64,000 nt of DNA. Source: Hsuehochloa calcarea. Lineage: Eukaryota > Streptophyta > Magnoliopsida > Poales > Poaceae. The notes under the pieces are model-generated. The model was not told where the DNA came from and ran no database searches. It saw only the letters and a program-made list of their open reading frames with translations. The translations under genes were made by a program, and so were the position numbers. Within the stretch, counting starts at the first letter, position 1, and each line of letters begins with the position of its first letter. Shown here piece by piece: positions 9,005 to 21,110 of the stretch. The stretch spans positions 33,107,095-33,171,094 of the forward strand of contig CM070594.1 of the NCBI GenBank assembly GCA_036346395.1, read 5' to 3'.

Positions 9005-11655
9005 TGAAAGATCTAGACCCGCCATTATGAGTTAATGGAGTGTTTTGGTGATTAATGACAAATCCAAATATGAGACTAACTCTTTTATCAAGTATTATCT
9101 TTGTGTAGTCTCATTTGGATATAAAGGTGAAACACAACGAGGTATGCAATCGACATCTCAATTTTATATATTGTTGCATTTCTCGGATCCAAAATATAGG
9201 ATTGAACTCAACCTTAAGTTAAACTTGAATATGTGCATATGACCTTATTACACATTTGTGTATGCACACATTTAGGGGGAGTTTTATCCTATACTTTGTG
9301 GTTTCATTAGTATTGATCCATATTCCATTTTCCACATATACTAAGGATCTTTACGTTGAAACAAAACCTTTGAGTATACAAAACTTGTGTAGTTCGTATA
9401 TACTCATGTTATGAGTATATAGAACTTGTGTAGTTCTTGTATACTCATGTTAGAGTATATATAACTTGTGTAGTTTATATATACTCATTTGTTCTCTCAT
9501 TTATCTTCATTAAATTTATGAGAATTTAAGTGGTTATCATCAATTACCAAATAGGGAAAGATTGAGGTATCTTGTCCCACCATTATGAGTTAATGGTATG
9601 ATGTGGTAATTAATGATGATCACATTGTGGAACTAACATTTTCCATGAGTTGGATATATAGGTTATGTTCGGGATGATGAAGACTTGGGATGATCATGAG
9701 TTGATCATCAAGTCAAGAGCTTAGTGTAAAGGATGCATCATGAGTTGATGCTTATCAAGAAGAGATGATCATGGGTTGATCATCAAGACAAGAGAAGACC
9801 CATCATGTGTTGATGGAGGTCAAGTGAAGGAATGCATCATGTGTTGATGCAAGTGAAGAATCGGGATGAAGAAATCATCATGTGTTGATGATGATCAAGA
9901 CAATATCCCAAGTGAAGAAATCATCATAAGTTGATTATTGTCAAAGTCAAGGACCGGACTTGGAGTGTTGATGTGCGTCATCAAGCTTCAAGAAGATTCA
10001 AGGCAAAGGTATGACTAGCTAGGGCTAAGAATGTGTTCCTAGTCTTTTACGGTCTCGGTGTTTGGTTGATAGACCGGATTGCTAGTATAGGTTTGCCGTA
10101 CTATTAAGAGGATCTTGACTAGTAGTTTGAGTTAGTCATGTGTTGATAGCTCATTATATTTGCTCTAGCTCATCTATGCATGGAGCTATTATTTGCGAAT
10201 GTGTTTTGCAAATAGCCGATGCTCATGCATTCAACCCTTGTAGCATGTGACTTAAGTTTGCAAATGCGTTTTGTAAATGGTGAAAGTCCATGTACCTTTT
10301 CCTTGTGGTATGATTCCAAAAGTTGGCAAATGTGTTTTGCAACTTGTTGGGAATCTTGCTAATGATCTTTGTTAGCATGGCTTATCAATTAGCAAATGTG
10401 TTTTGCAATTGAAGTTGTTGAAAAAGCCATTTCGATTTACGTCGGGAAAATCGGAAGTTCCGCGCTTAAGTGCGGAAGTTCCGCAGTCGGACGGTCCGAT
10501 TTTCCGCGGCTTGATTTTTCGAGAGCGGCGGTTTGGGGACTTAGCCGATTTCGAAGTGCGGAAGTTCGAGTGTAACGCGGAACTTCCGATTAATCGATTG
10601 CTCGAAATTCGCGGTTGGTTTTTTCGAGAAGCACCATTTTGGGGACTTAGCCAAAATTCGATGTGCGGTAGTTCCGCTATGTGTTGAGCGGAACTTCAAG
10701 AATCGAACTTCCGATATCTAGTTGGCGGTAGTTCGGACTAAAATCAAACGGCTAGTTTCTCGTCGACATAGCCGTTGCGGTGCCTTTTCTCTCTCTGCGG
10801 TAGTTCCGCCTTTGTACGGCGGAACTTCCGATTTCCTGATTTTCGGGGTTTGTCTCCAACGGCTAGTTTTTGTGTGTGGGCTATATATAGCCACCTTGGC
10901 GATTGTGGGATGTGGTCAGTGCTATTGTTAAGTGATACACTCCTTCTTTGAGCTAAGAGCAAGCCTCTATTCTCTTTTGTGCATGTGTTGCACTTGGTGA
11001 GATTAGAGAGTAAACCCTAAGTGCATGTGTTGCCTTAGGTAGTGGATTGTGTATCCACGTGGCGTTGACACTTGATTAGTTCAAGTGAAAGTTCGGATTT
11101 GTTACTCTTGGTGTTTGCCGACACCTAGACGGCGTGGAGGCGTCGTGCTCGGTGACCTTCTCAAGAAGCTTGTGAGAAGGCCCGACGGTTGTGAGTGGTT
11201 TGGTGCTCGCCATCTCCGGAGTGGAGGAAGAGCAACCATAGTTGAGCGAGGTGTTGGTTCGGTTTGGAACCGGTCCAAGTGTTGGACTTACCTCGGAGGT
11301 GTGTGCTCATTTGAGGAGCCGGTCCAACGCGGGTTGGGCTTACCTCAACGTGGATTAGGGGAGACCGGCAAGTCTCCGACCACCACGGTAAAACATAATC
11401 GTGTCATCTAGTTTTTACTTGTGCTTTACTTTGAGCAATTTACATTCTTGCTTTAATTGCTTATATATCTTGTATGATTGCTCATATTGTATTGTGTTCA
11501 TATTGTCGGTGCACTTAGTTGAGCCTAGTTGATTTAGGTTTTAATTGAGCAAAAACCAATTCGCTATTAGCTTCCGCATTTATATATTGGTTTAGCGCGA
11601 AAGATTTTTAAAACCGCCTATTCACCCCCCTCTAGTCGGCCACCTCGATCTTACA
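9005..11655 (+). repeat. 3' LTR of Sirevirus-like element
   Basis: 2,651 bp, starting TGAAAGATCTAG and ending CTTACA like the 5' LTR. It repeats the hairpin array (about 9022-9975), the palindrome array (about 10447-10830) and the TATA box (10882-10889). It is about 35 bp shorter than the 5' copy. Most differences are losses of single bases in CCG, CAG and CTG contexts, clustered in the palindrome array. Confidence 0.92.
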
Positions 11656-11660
11656 ACTCC
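11656..11660. repeat. Target-site duplication ACTCC, right copy
   Basis: Matches 495-499 exactly. Removing the element and one copy joins the GRF gene frame without a shift. Confidence 0.93.
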
Positions 11661-12294
11661 CGAGCGTAATCCATATCGACGACAAGGGAAAGGCTCATGC
11701 AAACGTCAGTTATGAAGAAATTACATCCTTCTTATGATTTTCACTATACGGTGTACTTACATCATGCAAACGCAGACATGGGCGACTTCGACACACCCAC
11801 CGACGTGGACATTCCCGTAACAAGGGCAAGGGAAAGGCTCATGAGGCTGAGCCCGGCCGCCACAGCGTATCCGGTCGCCCGGGCGTCATCCGTATCCACG
11901 ACGTCAGTTATGAAGAAATTGCATCCTTCTTATGATTTTCACTATACGGTGCACTTACATCATGCAAACGCAGACATGGGCGACTTGAGACACCGGCCGA
12001 CGTGGGCGATCCGTGACAAGGGCAAGGAAAGGCTCATGCGATCGAGCCCGGCCGCCACAAGCGTATCCGATCGTCAGGAGCAATCTACATGGACGACGTG
12101 AGTTATGAACAATTGACATCCTTGTTACGTTTTGTACTGTACGATGTACTTACATCATGCAAACGCAGGACATGGACGACTTCGACATACCAGCCCGACG
12201 TGGAGAGTCTGGCGATAAGGGGAAGGCTCCTTCGACCGAGACCCACCGACGTCGAGACAAGGCTCCCTTGCTATGGCGCCGCGGAGACAAGTAG
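11661..12294 (+). pseudogene. GRF zinc-finger gene, 3' part with triplicated exon unit
   Basis: The frame resumes in phase at 11661 (Pro-Ser-Val-Ile-His-Ile-Asp-Asp). A unit of about 195-198 bp then appears three times: splice donors GTCAGT at 11705, GTCAGT at 11903 and GTGAGT at 12098, each followed by a similar intron ending in GCAAACGCAG and an exon starting near ACATGG-CGACTT. The last exon, from 12169, reads DMDDFDIP and ends at TAG 12292-12294 after a run of basic residues. The first two exon copies have diverged and their frames do not all match. The 3' end of the gene has thus been tandemly amplified. No domain is recognised in the repeated exon. Confidence 0.6.
11705..12294 (+). repeat. 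Tandem triplication, period about 195-198 bp
   Basis: Copy starts at 11705, 11903 and 12098. Each copy contains TTATGAA-AATT-CATCCTT, a TACTTACATCATGCAAACGCAG acceptor region and a GACTT exon start. The second and third copies differ at many positions, so the amplification is not recent. Confidence 0.85.
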
Positions 12295-12435
12295 CACACA
12301 TCGTTAAGTAGTAGCCCGTCTCCCGGAATTTTAAATTATAGCAAATGAGGTAAAAAAAAATGAAAATTTTTGTGTTTGACAAAGTGTATTTGATTATGTA
12401 ATTTTTGTATTATTTTATTTGTTAAGAATCTTTTG
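12295..12435. other. AT-rich intergenic stretch between convergent genes
   Basis: A/T-rich, with a poly-A run at about 12351. It probably holds the 3' ends of the converging GRF and PMD transcripts. No gene is seen. Confidence 0.5.
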
Positions 12436-14722
12436 ATATAACTTTGCCCGTACTCCGGTTGCGCGGATGAACTCTCGCCTGGAGTATACCGTGGGGCACC
12501 GAACCCGGAGGACATCTGCTCTTGAGCGTCACGGGGCGGCGAACCGGAGGAGCTACGCCTGCGTCGCTAAAAACCCTGGCTTCCATTGTCCTTGCCCTGG
12601 CGTCGTGTACTGCTCCCTGGTAGGAGTTGGGAGGCCCGTATCGTCGTCATCAGTCGATGTGAACTGGCCGTCACCCCCAGGGGCTGAAGGCTGCAAGACG
12701 AAACGATGTTAGTACAAATGAACACTCTGGATGTAAACTAAGAACCTCGTACCTCCCGGATGTGCAGTGCAGATAACCGAGGGGGGGCGGCAGTCGTGGT
12801 ACCGGTCCGGACGATAGAAGTGATTCATCCCGACGGACCTACGGCGAGAGAACGGCATGATGTTAGCGGAACGTAAGGCATAATTACAAAATTTGATGTA
12901 AATTTGTACATAGCGACTTACCTGTGCGGCGACCTGGCCCGCAGATGACCGACGGGGAACGCTACGACGCCTGCCGGACTCGCTAGGTCGTGGTGACCTA
13001 GCGGGTGAGCACGGCCCCCCCACTTCGTGCCCGATGCGCAAGACGTCGTCCCTCGAACGACCACAGCTCAAGTTCTTTATTATCTTCTTCATCTCCGCCG
13101 AGATGTGCTTCAAAACTTTTTTATATGCCGGGTTCTATAAAATTTGAGTTGGGCCTCGTTAGCTGCGCTCTGGACGCGCACCGCCCGCTCGAACTGTAGT
13201 GACATATGTAACAGGTTCATTAACAAAAAATACGAATATCGTCAACAAAACTGTGAACCAGAGGTTGTAAGTGTCGTACGGTGTCGTCATGTCTTGAAGC
13301 GCTGTGACGGTCGTACGTGCGGCGGAGGCTCTCTTGGTGCGTCAGAAATGTCACCTCCTCTGGGCGCTCCGGAGGAGGAATGGTGAGTCTTGCGCGCGTT
13401 CGTGGCATGTACCACTCCATGTACGCAGCGTACGACTCAGGGTCATATGGACGCGGCTCATGCCATACATCCACGTGCATCCTGTTAATCCATGTCGCAA
13501 TCCACTGGTGCTGGTGCATTTGCCAGTCCAAAATATGCCCACCCGACCTCGATTGCCTGCATTTTCGGAAAGATTAATGTTACAAAAGAAGACGTAAGGA
13601 TCGCAAAAATTACTTGGATGAAATTTGACTCACGCAGTGTCGGCTCGCTCCAGGGGCCTGCCGTTCGGGGGGGCACGAGCTGGTACCGACAAAACTGTCG
13701 CATTACGCGCTGCGGCGCGTAAGGCTCCACCATATGTGAGAACACCAGGTGGCAGGTCGTCGTCCACAAAAATCGATCCACGACGCATTGCGCAGACAGC
13801 CCGTGCGGCGCAACCGCGAGCAGAAAATCAGCATGCCATGGACACCCACCAGATGATGTCGCTCTCGTGCAATAACTCGAACTCGTTGTGGTACAACGAG
13901 TAGCACCTCGCCGGTCTTCTGTTGGCCCAGCGCAGACGACGGGCGGCAGTCCACCGTAAGCCCATGGTGGGCGCGTCTATGTGGTCATGTGGTATGTGGT
14001 CATGTGGGAGAGGGAACGGGTGCGCCGCTGTCTCAATGGTCGGCCGCCCAACAGGGAAGTGCTCCCAACTCCACAGCTGCAGGAGCACGTAGCACACGAC
14101 GAGTTGCTACCAGAGTCGCGCGCGCAAGCGTCACACAACCCTCGGTATGTAGCGCAAAGGGCTACCGATCCCGGTATCTCATCGGCATCGGCTCGGACCC
14201 GCATCAACCAAAGACTCGGCGACGCGGATGAAGCTCGGGTTCAAAAAATCGCCCTTTGTGGTTGGAAACAGGACCCAACCAAAGAGCTGGAGAAGGTAAG
14301 CAACGAGATGCGTCCTAACGACGTCCTCAGTGCACCTGCGGCATTATTGAATCGCCTCACCAAGCTCGAGGGACGCCACGTGCACCCTCCGGCAGAGGTT
14401 GGCCAAACCGCTGCTCCAGCCTGACCTTCCAGTCCGCTCTCGGAGGGCCCGGAACAAGCGGCACACCCCGGATCGGGAGACCAGTCAAGAACGAGACGTC
14501 CTCTAGGGTGATCGTCATCTCACCCCACCGAAAATAGAAGGTGTGTGTCTCGGGCCTCCACCGGTCCACAAGTGCGGACAACAGGCTGCCGTCTAGGGTG
14601 AACCCACGTTGGAAGGACACCATCCTCGCAAAGGGCAACAAGCCCGTCTCCCGGAGGATCGGGACGTAACGATCGTCTACCGCCCACCGTCCCTCCCGCC
14701 CGGCGCCCGGGCGGAGGGCCAT
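12436..14722 (-). pseudogene. Plant mobile domain (PMD) gene, decayed
   Basis: Minus-strand frames carry successive PMD landmarks. In order they are: LPFARMVSFQRGFTLD and TLEDVSFLTGLPI (14722-14357); YRGLCDAC (about 14140); LQLWSWEHFPVGRP, MGLRWTAARRLRWANRR and YSLYHNEFELL (14097-13828); YAPQRVMRQFCRYQ-VPP (about 13725-13660); and HVDVWHEPRPYDPESYAAYM-WYMPRTR (13480-13380). A Pro/Ser/Arg-rich tail follows. This order is that of the PMD/aminotransferase-like domain. Consecutive landmarks lie in different frames with stops between them, only some of which could be introns. The family includes transposon-borne and domesticated members; this copy looks non-functional. A start at 14722 is the first ATG of the frame. 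Confidence 0.82.
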
Positions 14723-15430
14723 CCACGCCGGTGATGAGCCACGGCTTGCACGGTGGTCCTCATCGTAGAATTGTTCTAGTAGCTCGGTAGAGACATGACT
14801 AGCAAAACATACATAGCGAACATTACTGACAATGTGGCTAATTAAACATAGAAGAATGTAGCTAAATTAAAAATTACGATAAACATACCTGCGAACGACG
14901 ACGACGGTTAATAACGTTGAAATATAATCGAGAGAGCAAGCGCATGAAAAAGAAAAGAATGAGTGAGGAGCGGCGAGTGATCGCAATATGAACTTAGCGA
15001 GAAGAATGAGAAGCGATGCGAAATGAAATCGCTACGGTCGCTCTCAATATATCTTGCCAATAGCGACAGTATGCCCACCCCGCGCCCGGCCGGGTGGTGG
15101 CGCCGCGCCGCGCGTGCGCGGGCAGCAGGGGCGCGCGCGTGCGGGCCAAGGTGTGGCATGCAGGTGGTGCGCAAGGCGCATACGCCGTTGGGTGTGGGCG
15201 GCGGCGCGGCGCCGCCACGCCTGCCGCCAGCGATGGCGGCGGCGCGACGCCAACCTGCGCCGGCGCAGTGGCGTGTTGCGCCATGCGGTGGCGTGTGGCG
15301 GCGTAGCGCGCGCGCGCCCGCGCCCACCCCGCCATGAAGACTACGCCGACTGCTTGGCTCGGTTAGTTTTGCAAATACACGCGGGCGGTGGTTAAAACTG
15401 CTAATACGCTGTGCAAATCGGCCGTATCGG
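14723..15430 (-). promoter_or_regulatory. Upstream region of PMD pseudogene with very GC-rich block
   Basis: On the minus strand a TATA-like GATATATT (about 15044-15055) faces the PMD gene. Between about 15060 and 15335 the sequence is extremely G+C-rich with runs of CGCGCG and GCCGCC. This makes long overlapping ORFs on both strands that are compositional, not genes. It could be a CpG-island-like promoter. Confidence 0.45.
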
Positions 15431-17118
15431 CAAAAAATTCCAGAAAGGCAGGGATTCGAATCAAATCACTGGAGCGTCCACGAATCATTACAATAAATAA
15501 AATAAATAGTACTTTGCAAAGAAAAGTTGCAGCGCATGTAGTTTGACATTGTTGTTACTTTTAATCGGCTTTGTTTATTATTTTAAGATATAATCTCCTT
15601 GTTTATTGTTTTAATATAGGATATATTAACTAATTCATAACCACATTTTTAAGACGTTTTTACCTGAATTGGTAAAAATTCGATAACATTAGGTAGCACA
15701 ACACAATAAGACCAAACTAGCCCTTACAATAAGGAGAAGGCAAAGTAATTTTTCTGATAGGTTCAAATTTAATCTTGTGGCAACATCCTAGCTAGCCAGC
15801 CAACTTTGGTGGTAAAACTGAGGACAAAAGAATTTTTTACCTGCTACTCTGCTAGTGCTTATTATGTACAACGCTTACTCTTACAAATGAAGTAACATTA
15901 TCCTCTAATTATATTGGTGAAGAGAGATTAAACTAGAAGCAAGGGCATCATAGTAATTTTTTATCGTTCAGTACAACCTTTCATATGCTGGTTACATATA
16001 ATTCCATGTGCTAGAGCTAATAAGCACCTAAAAACTATGACAGTGACCACGTCAAGAATGATGGTAGCCATTATGGTATCAAGGACTGATATTAGGCCCT
16101 TGAAGACCTACCGGGATCAAGCTAAAGGGCAGTGAACCTCTCTAGGAACTGCTGTTGTGAAGGCCTTGGAAGTTGGAAGGTATGTCGATTTGATTCCTTT
16201 CGTGCCCAATTTACACCTTGGGTAATTGATAATCCTTCAAGTCCAGGAACCAAACAACCCCCAAATCTTTTGTGAGGAGATCCTTCACATGAGGACTGAA
16301 AAGAAGCCATCCGATTACAAACTACCCTCTGTAATCAAGATCATATAATCTGGCAACTGTCAGTATGGTCTGATAAATGAGGACCTTCCGAAAGTTGCTT
16401 CTTCTTGGTACTAGAGGTAGCCAGTACCATGGAGGCCCCATCTAGCAACACGCTGGTGTGTCTCTCAAGGAGCTGCAGGGTGGTGTCCATCCTGTAACAA
16501 GAAGCAACATTTTACATTTTAACCTCTTGACTGGGGGTGCAAATGAAAGGACAAAAAGTTCACCTCTGGTTTTAACTTACGTAAAGGAAGGAAGAAAAAA
16601 TGTCGACAAATATGCCTTGGCACTGTGAGAATATCATCATCAAGTTACAAGCTAGAAGCTAAATGCAATTATTGGATAAGAACATGAACAAGATGGATGT
16701 GGTGGGAACCAGCAAAGACTAGGCTTTTAAACTTTCTTGATGTGATATATAAATAAGCATATATGTAATGCACATGTACCAAACAAGCTTAAATGCATTT
16801 ACACCTTCTATTTATGGAGGGCCCCTGAGGTGTGGTGTGAATGATGGGGGCAAAGATATTCTGAGAGATGGTTAGGCTAATTTATCATCTAATTGATACA
16901 GGGAATGATATGCAACACCCTGAGAGTGCCCCAGGCAACCTTGAAATTTCACTTTATTGTAAAAAAGCTGATTTCCCATAAAGAAAATTACCTTCTGAAA
17001 TGAGTTTATGCAGGCTTCATCCCTGAGTTTCCAAACTGCAAAAAGGTGGCCCCTGTTGTTCAGAAACAACACAAATGAAACGGGCATTGCCGAAACTGCA
17101 TGGAGCTAGAATGGGGGA
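15431..17118. other. Non-coding region, no gene recognised
   Basis: AT-rich, with only short ORFs. A 62-codon minus-strand frame (16122-16310) has no recognisable motif and is not called as a gene. No LTR ends or inverted repeats were clear. Confidence 0.4.
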
Positions 17119-17309
17119 CCTGTGTATGTTCCTGCAACAAGGAAGTCTCAACAGCCCATCACTCAGCAGGCAAAGCCGCAGCAACATGTGGGGCCAAGGA
17201 ACATACTCATGGACAATGTGCCAGTCACGTATTGCCAGGGACCAAACGGTATTATAGGGCTTTCATGTGTGGATACATGTCTAAACTCAAGGATCTCAAT
17301 CATTGGAGG
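17119..17309 (+). pseudogene. Possible coding remnant, interrupted by solo LTR
   Basis: A plus-strand frame from about 17122 reads VPATRKSQQPITQQ...VPVTYCQGPNGIIGLSC and runs into the solo LTR at 17315. Composition and phrasing look protein-like rather than random, but there is no recognisable domain. Two other frames are also open here. Treat as unproven. Confidence 0.25.
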
Positions 17310-17314
17310 GTATC
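17310..17314. repeat. Target-site duplication GTATC, left copy
   Basis: Matches 19959-19963 exactly, on either side of the TGTAACAC...TATTACA LTR. Confidence 0.88.
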
Positions 17315-19958
17315 TGTAACACTCCGGTCTAACATTGAGCCCGGAATGCCACTCAACTACATCAATTACTAATTTAAACCATACATTACAATAGATTCCA
17401 GCAAGCATATCAAGATTAAAAATCATCCACGGGTCAAAATAGAAAATATTAAATACAACTAAACTGTATAAGAATCAACATGCTAGATAGCAATACTAAA
17501 TAAAGAAGAAATAGGTAATAAACAGTCTAATGAATGAATAAACATGTTCTAACCAATCACCTAGGATTATTCAATAATTATCAAGTCCTAAAAAGAATAA
17601 ATCATCATACTATATTAAAAGTTCTCATGGCCATGTAATAAAGTATTTGAAGTGAGTACAATTATTCCATGTCCACTATCCCTTCCCATGCGAGATGCGG
17701 TCACCGCCCACCTAAAACAATAATAAAGCAAAGATGAGTTCACGACTCAACAAGTATAAGATACAACTGTAAATACATAAGTTCATTAAACATTTAATGC
17801 ATTATCATAAATCTCATACTTCTCGTTCTCAATTCTCATCAATATCTTTCTCTTGATGCACCTCTTTCAGCTGATACCGGTATAGTGAAATGTTCATCCA
17901 TCGGTGACATACTTTTTCTCCCCTACCTTCTTGAGGGTGGGGTCGCTAGTTCCATAGGATTTTAACATGGGGCATACCGATTAGCCATAATCATGTCAGT
18001 ACTCACCGCCAGGGATCCAAAACCATTCGGGAAATCCCGTCACGGCCGGAAAAAAACAACGGTTTCACGGTGAATCGGAATTTCAGAAAAATCCGGACGA
18101 AATTCGCTTGAATTTGCTTAAAAACCAACCGAAATTTGAAATTTGAATTTGCGAAACCGGAAAAAATCGCCCGGGATTTTGGATCGACCCCCTATTTCGA
18201 ATCATGGGATTCACGCCACGGATTTCTATCTATGCTCACCGCCCTGCCCCTTATGCAACTGAATGATGCAATAATTCATTTATCTTTAACAACTTTACCA
18301 TGTCATCCTGATGGTAATTGCATCAACATATCATAATTACAATTAAGCAATACTAATCTCACCATGTCATTCCCATGGTAGTTGCATCATTATCACAATC
18401 TTACACTTTTCATCAATTATGGTAAATAAATAACTTATCAAAACATAATAAATTCTCATGGTAATAAATCAACAAGACAACGACAACCACCCGTTGTTCA
18501 CCATTATACTAAACACTTGCCTATTTAGCTTCTAGGAGTCGGATGATGCAAAGACGGCAAACCGCTTGAGGCAACACTCCCTGGACACACAATTGACATA
18601 CATTCAAAACATATCAAATCACAGCACCAAAACATCACACCTTGCCCTAGCATGGTTACACAAAAATGACCCAATTACTTGATTCTACAAGTCGCCTTAC
18701 CCACTGTCCCAGTAATAAAAAATGCTCTAACTTTTACATCTAAACCCCAAATCCAGCAAACTAAGACTTTCTAGAATCCTCATGAAATTGCCTACAATTT
18801 TCTAGTTACGGCGAACTCCTGAATTCCCCATTTCTTTCCCCAAAGCGGTCCCAAAATCTATCAAGACAGCCCGCTTCACATTTTCATATCTTTTTACATA
18901 AAACCTGAAAAACAGTGGACGATACCATTTTCAAATCTACTCAAAATTTCCTAGCTAATTCAAGATCACCAAAATTTACTTTTTTAATTTATTAAGTGAA
19001 AACAGATCATCTACACAACATCTGCCAACAACGTCCGATTTCTGGACAACAACCTTTCCGAGGCCGTAATGTTTCGTTTGCTAGTGTTCAAGACCTTCAT
19101 GGAAAGTTAACGAAATTATATACGACTTTTCTAATTGGACGAAACCCTGAATCCAACCAGAAATACCCTTAATTATCCCACAAGGCTCTGCATCACAACT
19201 CGACGAACTAAAGCGGAATGTCATCTACTCTTCCTATTGACCAAACGTCCTACAGATAGAACAGCGACTAAACTAGGACAATCTAAAGGGTTTTCGATAG
19301 TTACCCTTGAAGATCATGATAAAGATTACAAATTTCCCGCGAAAACTTCTCTCCTTCCCTTCTTCCTTTTCCCAACCTTGGTCAGCATCAGCACCAGCAG
19401 CACAGCCAGTCAGCCATGCATGCAGTAAATCTTGCGCAGCAACAACTGTCTTTTCTTCTCTCTCTCTCTCTTTCTCCCTCTCACTGTTGCAAGCATCATC
19501 TTCGTGTGCAAAGCAAGCCAGCATGCAAGCAATTGTCTAGCAGCGGCAGCGGCAGCGTGTGCATGCAGCGATCAAGCATAAGTTCCGCAAGCTTGCACAT
19601 GCACATGAAGGGCTAGCTAGTTGCGGCAGCCAGCAACGCAACGGCGGCAGCAGGGGCAGTGCCGCATGGCGGCAGCAGGCAGGCACGCTAGCGGCAGGAA
19701 GCAGCATGCAGGGACGCTAGCGGCAGGAAGCAGCGGCAACCAGGCGACAATCAGGCGACGGCGTGAGGCAAGCAGGGAGCAAGGCTGACGGCTAGGTTTT
19801 TGGGGAGGCCGCCCCTCCTCTTATGGGCCGGCCAGCCCCTTGTGCCAAGGAAAGCAGAGGACTTCGGCCCAAGTTCTAATCCCTCTCCCAAATTCTGAAA
19901 TTCCCTTTTGAAATCCCTTTAAATCCTGTTTCTAATTCATTTAATCCCGAATATTACA
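17315..19958 (-). mobile_element. Solo LTR, 2,644 bp, Ty3-type
   Basis: Begins TGTAACACTCCGG and ends CGAATATTACA, flanked by perfect GTATC duplications (17310-17314 and 19959-19963). No internal domain, primer site or polypurine tract is present, so it is a solo LTR left by LTR-LTR recombination. The TGTAACAC/TGTAATATTCGG ends and the GC-rich zone with CTAGCCGTCAGCC near one end suggest a long-LTR Ty3 element in minus orientation. Orientation is inferred, since the ends are symmetric. Confidence 0.85.
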
Positions 19959-19963
19959 GTATC

Positions 19964-21110
19964 ACTAACATGATAAAAGTATAAAGATGACATTGCTCAT
20001 TTCAGTAATTCACATGGCCTGCAAACTGACTTGATTGGAGATGTGCTGTCGATAGATGGTTAATGGTGTGGCACAGTGAACTTCGAGCGATTGCAGGTCG
20101 CTTGCATTTGATACATATGATCAAGAGCAATCGGCCAAGATGCATTTGGGGTTCTTTCCAGCTGGCACCACTTTAGCTTATCAGTATTTGGACACAAAAA
20201 GGATATGAGATTTCATCTTCAGGTTAGGATAGCTCAGCTTCACCACTATCATTTCTGCAAGCAGCATGAAGCAAGGTTAGCATTAGATGTGAGTATGTGA
20301 CAACTGACAACACATGTACGGGGCGATAACCTGCGGAAACATTCAGCAATAAACATTGGGTTTGATGGTGCATATAAAGATATTACAGTTGAATGATGTT
20401 TAAATCACTGGGATAAATAAACTCATAGTGAAGATGACACTTCAAAGAGTAGCAAATGCACATGGAGATGGAACCCCAATTAGGTGCAAAGAGTACGAAA
20501 TGTCCAGAATCAGCTTGACATGGTTGTTAAAGCGGAAAATCTGTACACTGATACTATGTAGCTTCTATGAAAATATCTAGGGCCGCCATGGACCACATCT
20601 ATTTATTGGCCAACTAGGCTTCCTGTCATTTGGACCTAAAGGCAAACTCCAAGATTGGAAAACTGTACTCCATAATCAAGTATAACAGAAACTCAAGTAA
20701 CAATGAAATTTGAAACTTTGTTTTTTAAGGATGACTGTATGAACAATTAACAATAACATCAGTAAGATTTGAACTTGGTGGAAAGAGCTAAACAAGATAC
20801 CTGGGGCAGTTGGAATTTTGAGAAACTTCACGAGATAAATAATGAAAGCAAATCGCACAAACAAATGTTTGAGGAGCCATATACCTACTGAACTCATGTC
20901 TCATGGCTTCAGTCTTGCAAGCCATAATAAGCACAAATGGGATTATCTGAAACGAAGTCAATGTTCAAATAGCACAAAGCAGATATATTTTCTGTCTTTA
21001 AATTCCTAGATCCTATTGAGATTTGTGGATCCCTCCATATGTTGAGCATAACAAAACACATGATTAGTCATTCGATGGAGGTTTAGAATACGGTTTAACG
21101 GTTCACACTA
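19964..21110. other. Non-coding region, no gene recognised
   Basis: AT-rich, with short unconvincing ORFs only. It may belong to the same old locus as 15.4-17.3 kb, into which the solo LTR inserted. Confidence 0.4.

Larger units (their letters stand above)
500..11655 (+). mobile_element. Sirevirus-like Copia LTR retrotransposon lacking pol
   Basis: Complete 11,156-bp element bounded by TG...CA LTRs (500-3185 and 9005-11655) and a 5-bp target duplication. A primer-binding site complementary to initiator tRNA-Met follows the 5' LTR, and a polypurine tract precedes the 3' LTR. Inside are a damaged gag (3243-4631) and an unrelated long ORF (6387-7775). No protease, integrase, reverse transcriptase or RNase H motif appears on either strand between them. 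Long LTRs with palindromic arrays, repeated polypurine tracts and a two-knuckle gag are traits of the Sirevirus (Maximus) lineage of Ty1/copia. By inference it is a non-autonomous derivative that depends on a relative for pol functions. Confidence 0.88.

Noticed and set aside
14908..15395. Long ORFs on both strands near 15.0-15.4 kb
   Set aside because: Extreme GC content keeps all frames open; text is Arg/Ala/Pro-rich with no motif.
15448..15475. GGGATTCGAATC resembling a tRNA T-loop
   Set aside because: No pairing T-arm or acceptor stem and no A-box at the right distance; not a tRNA gene.
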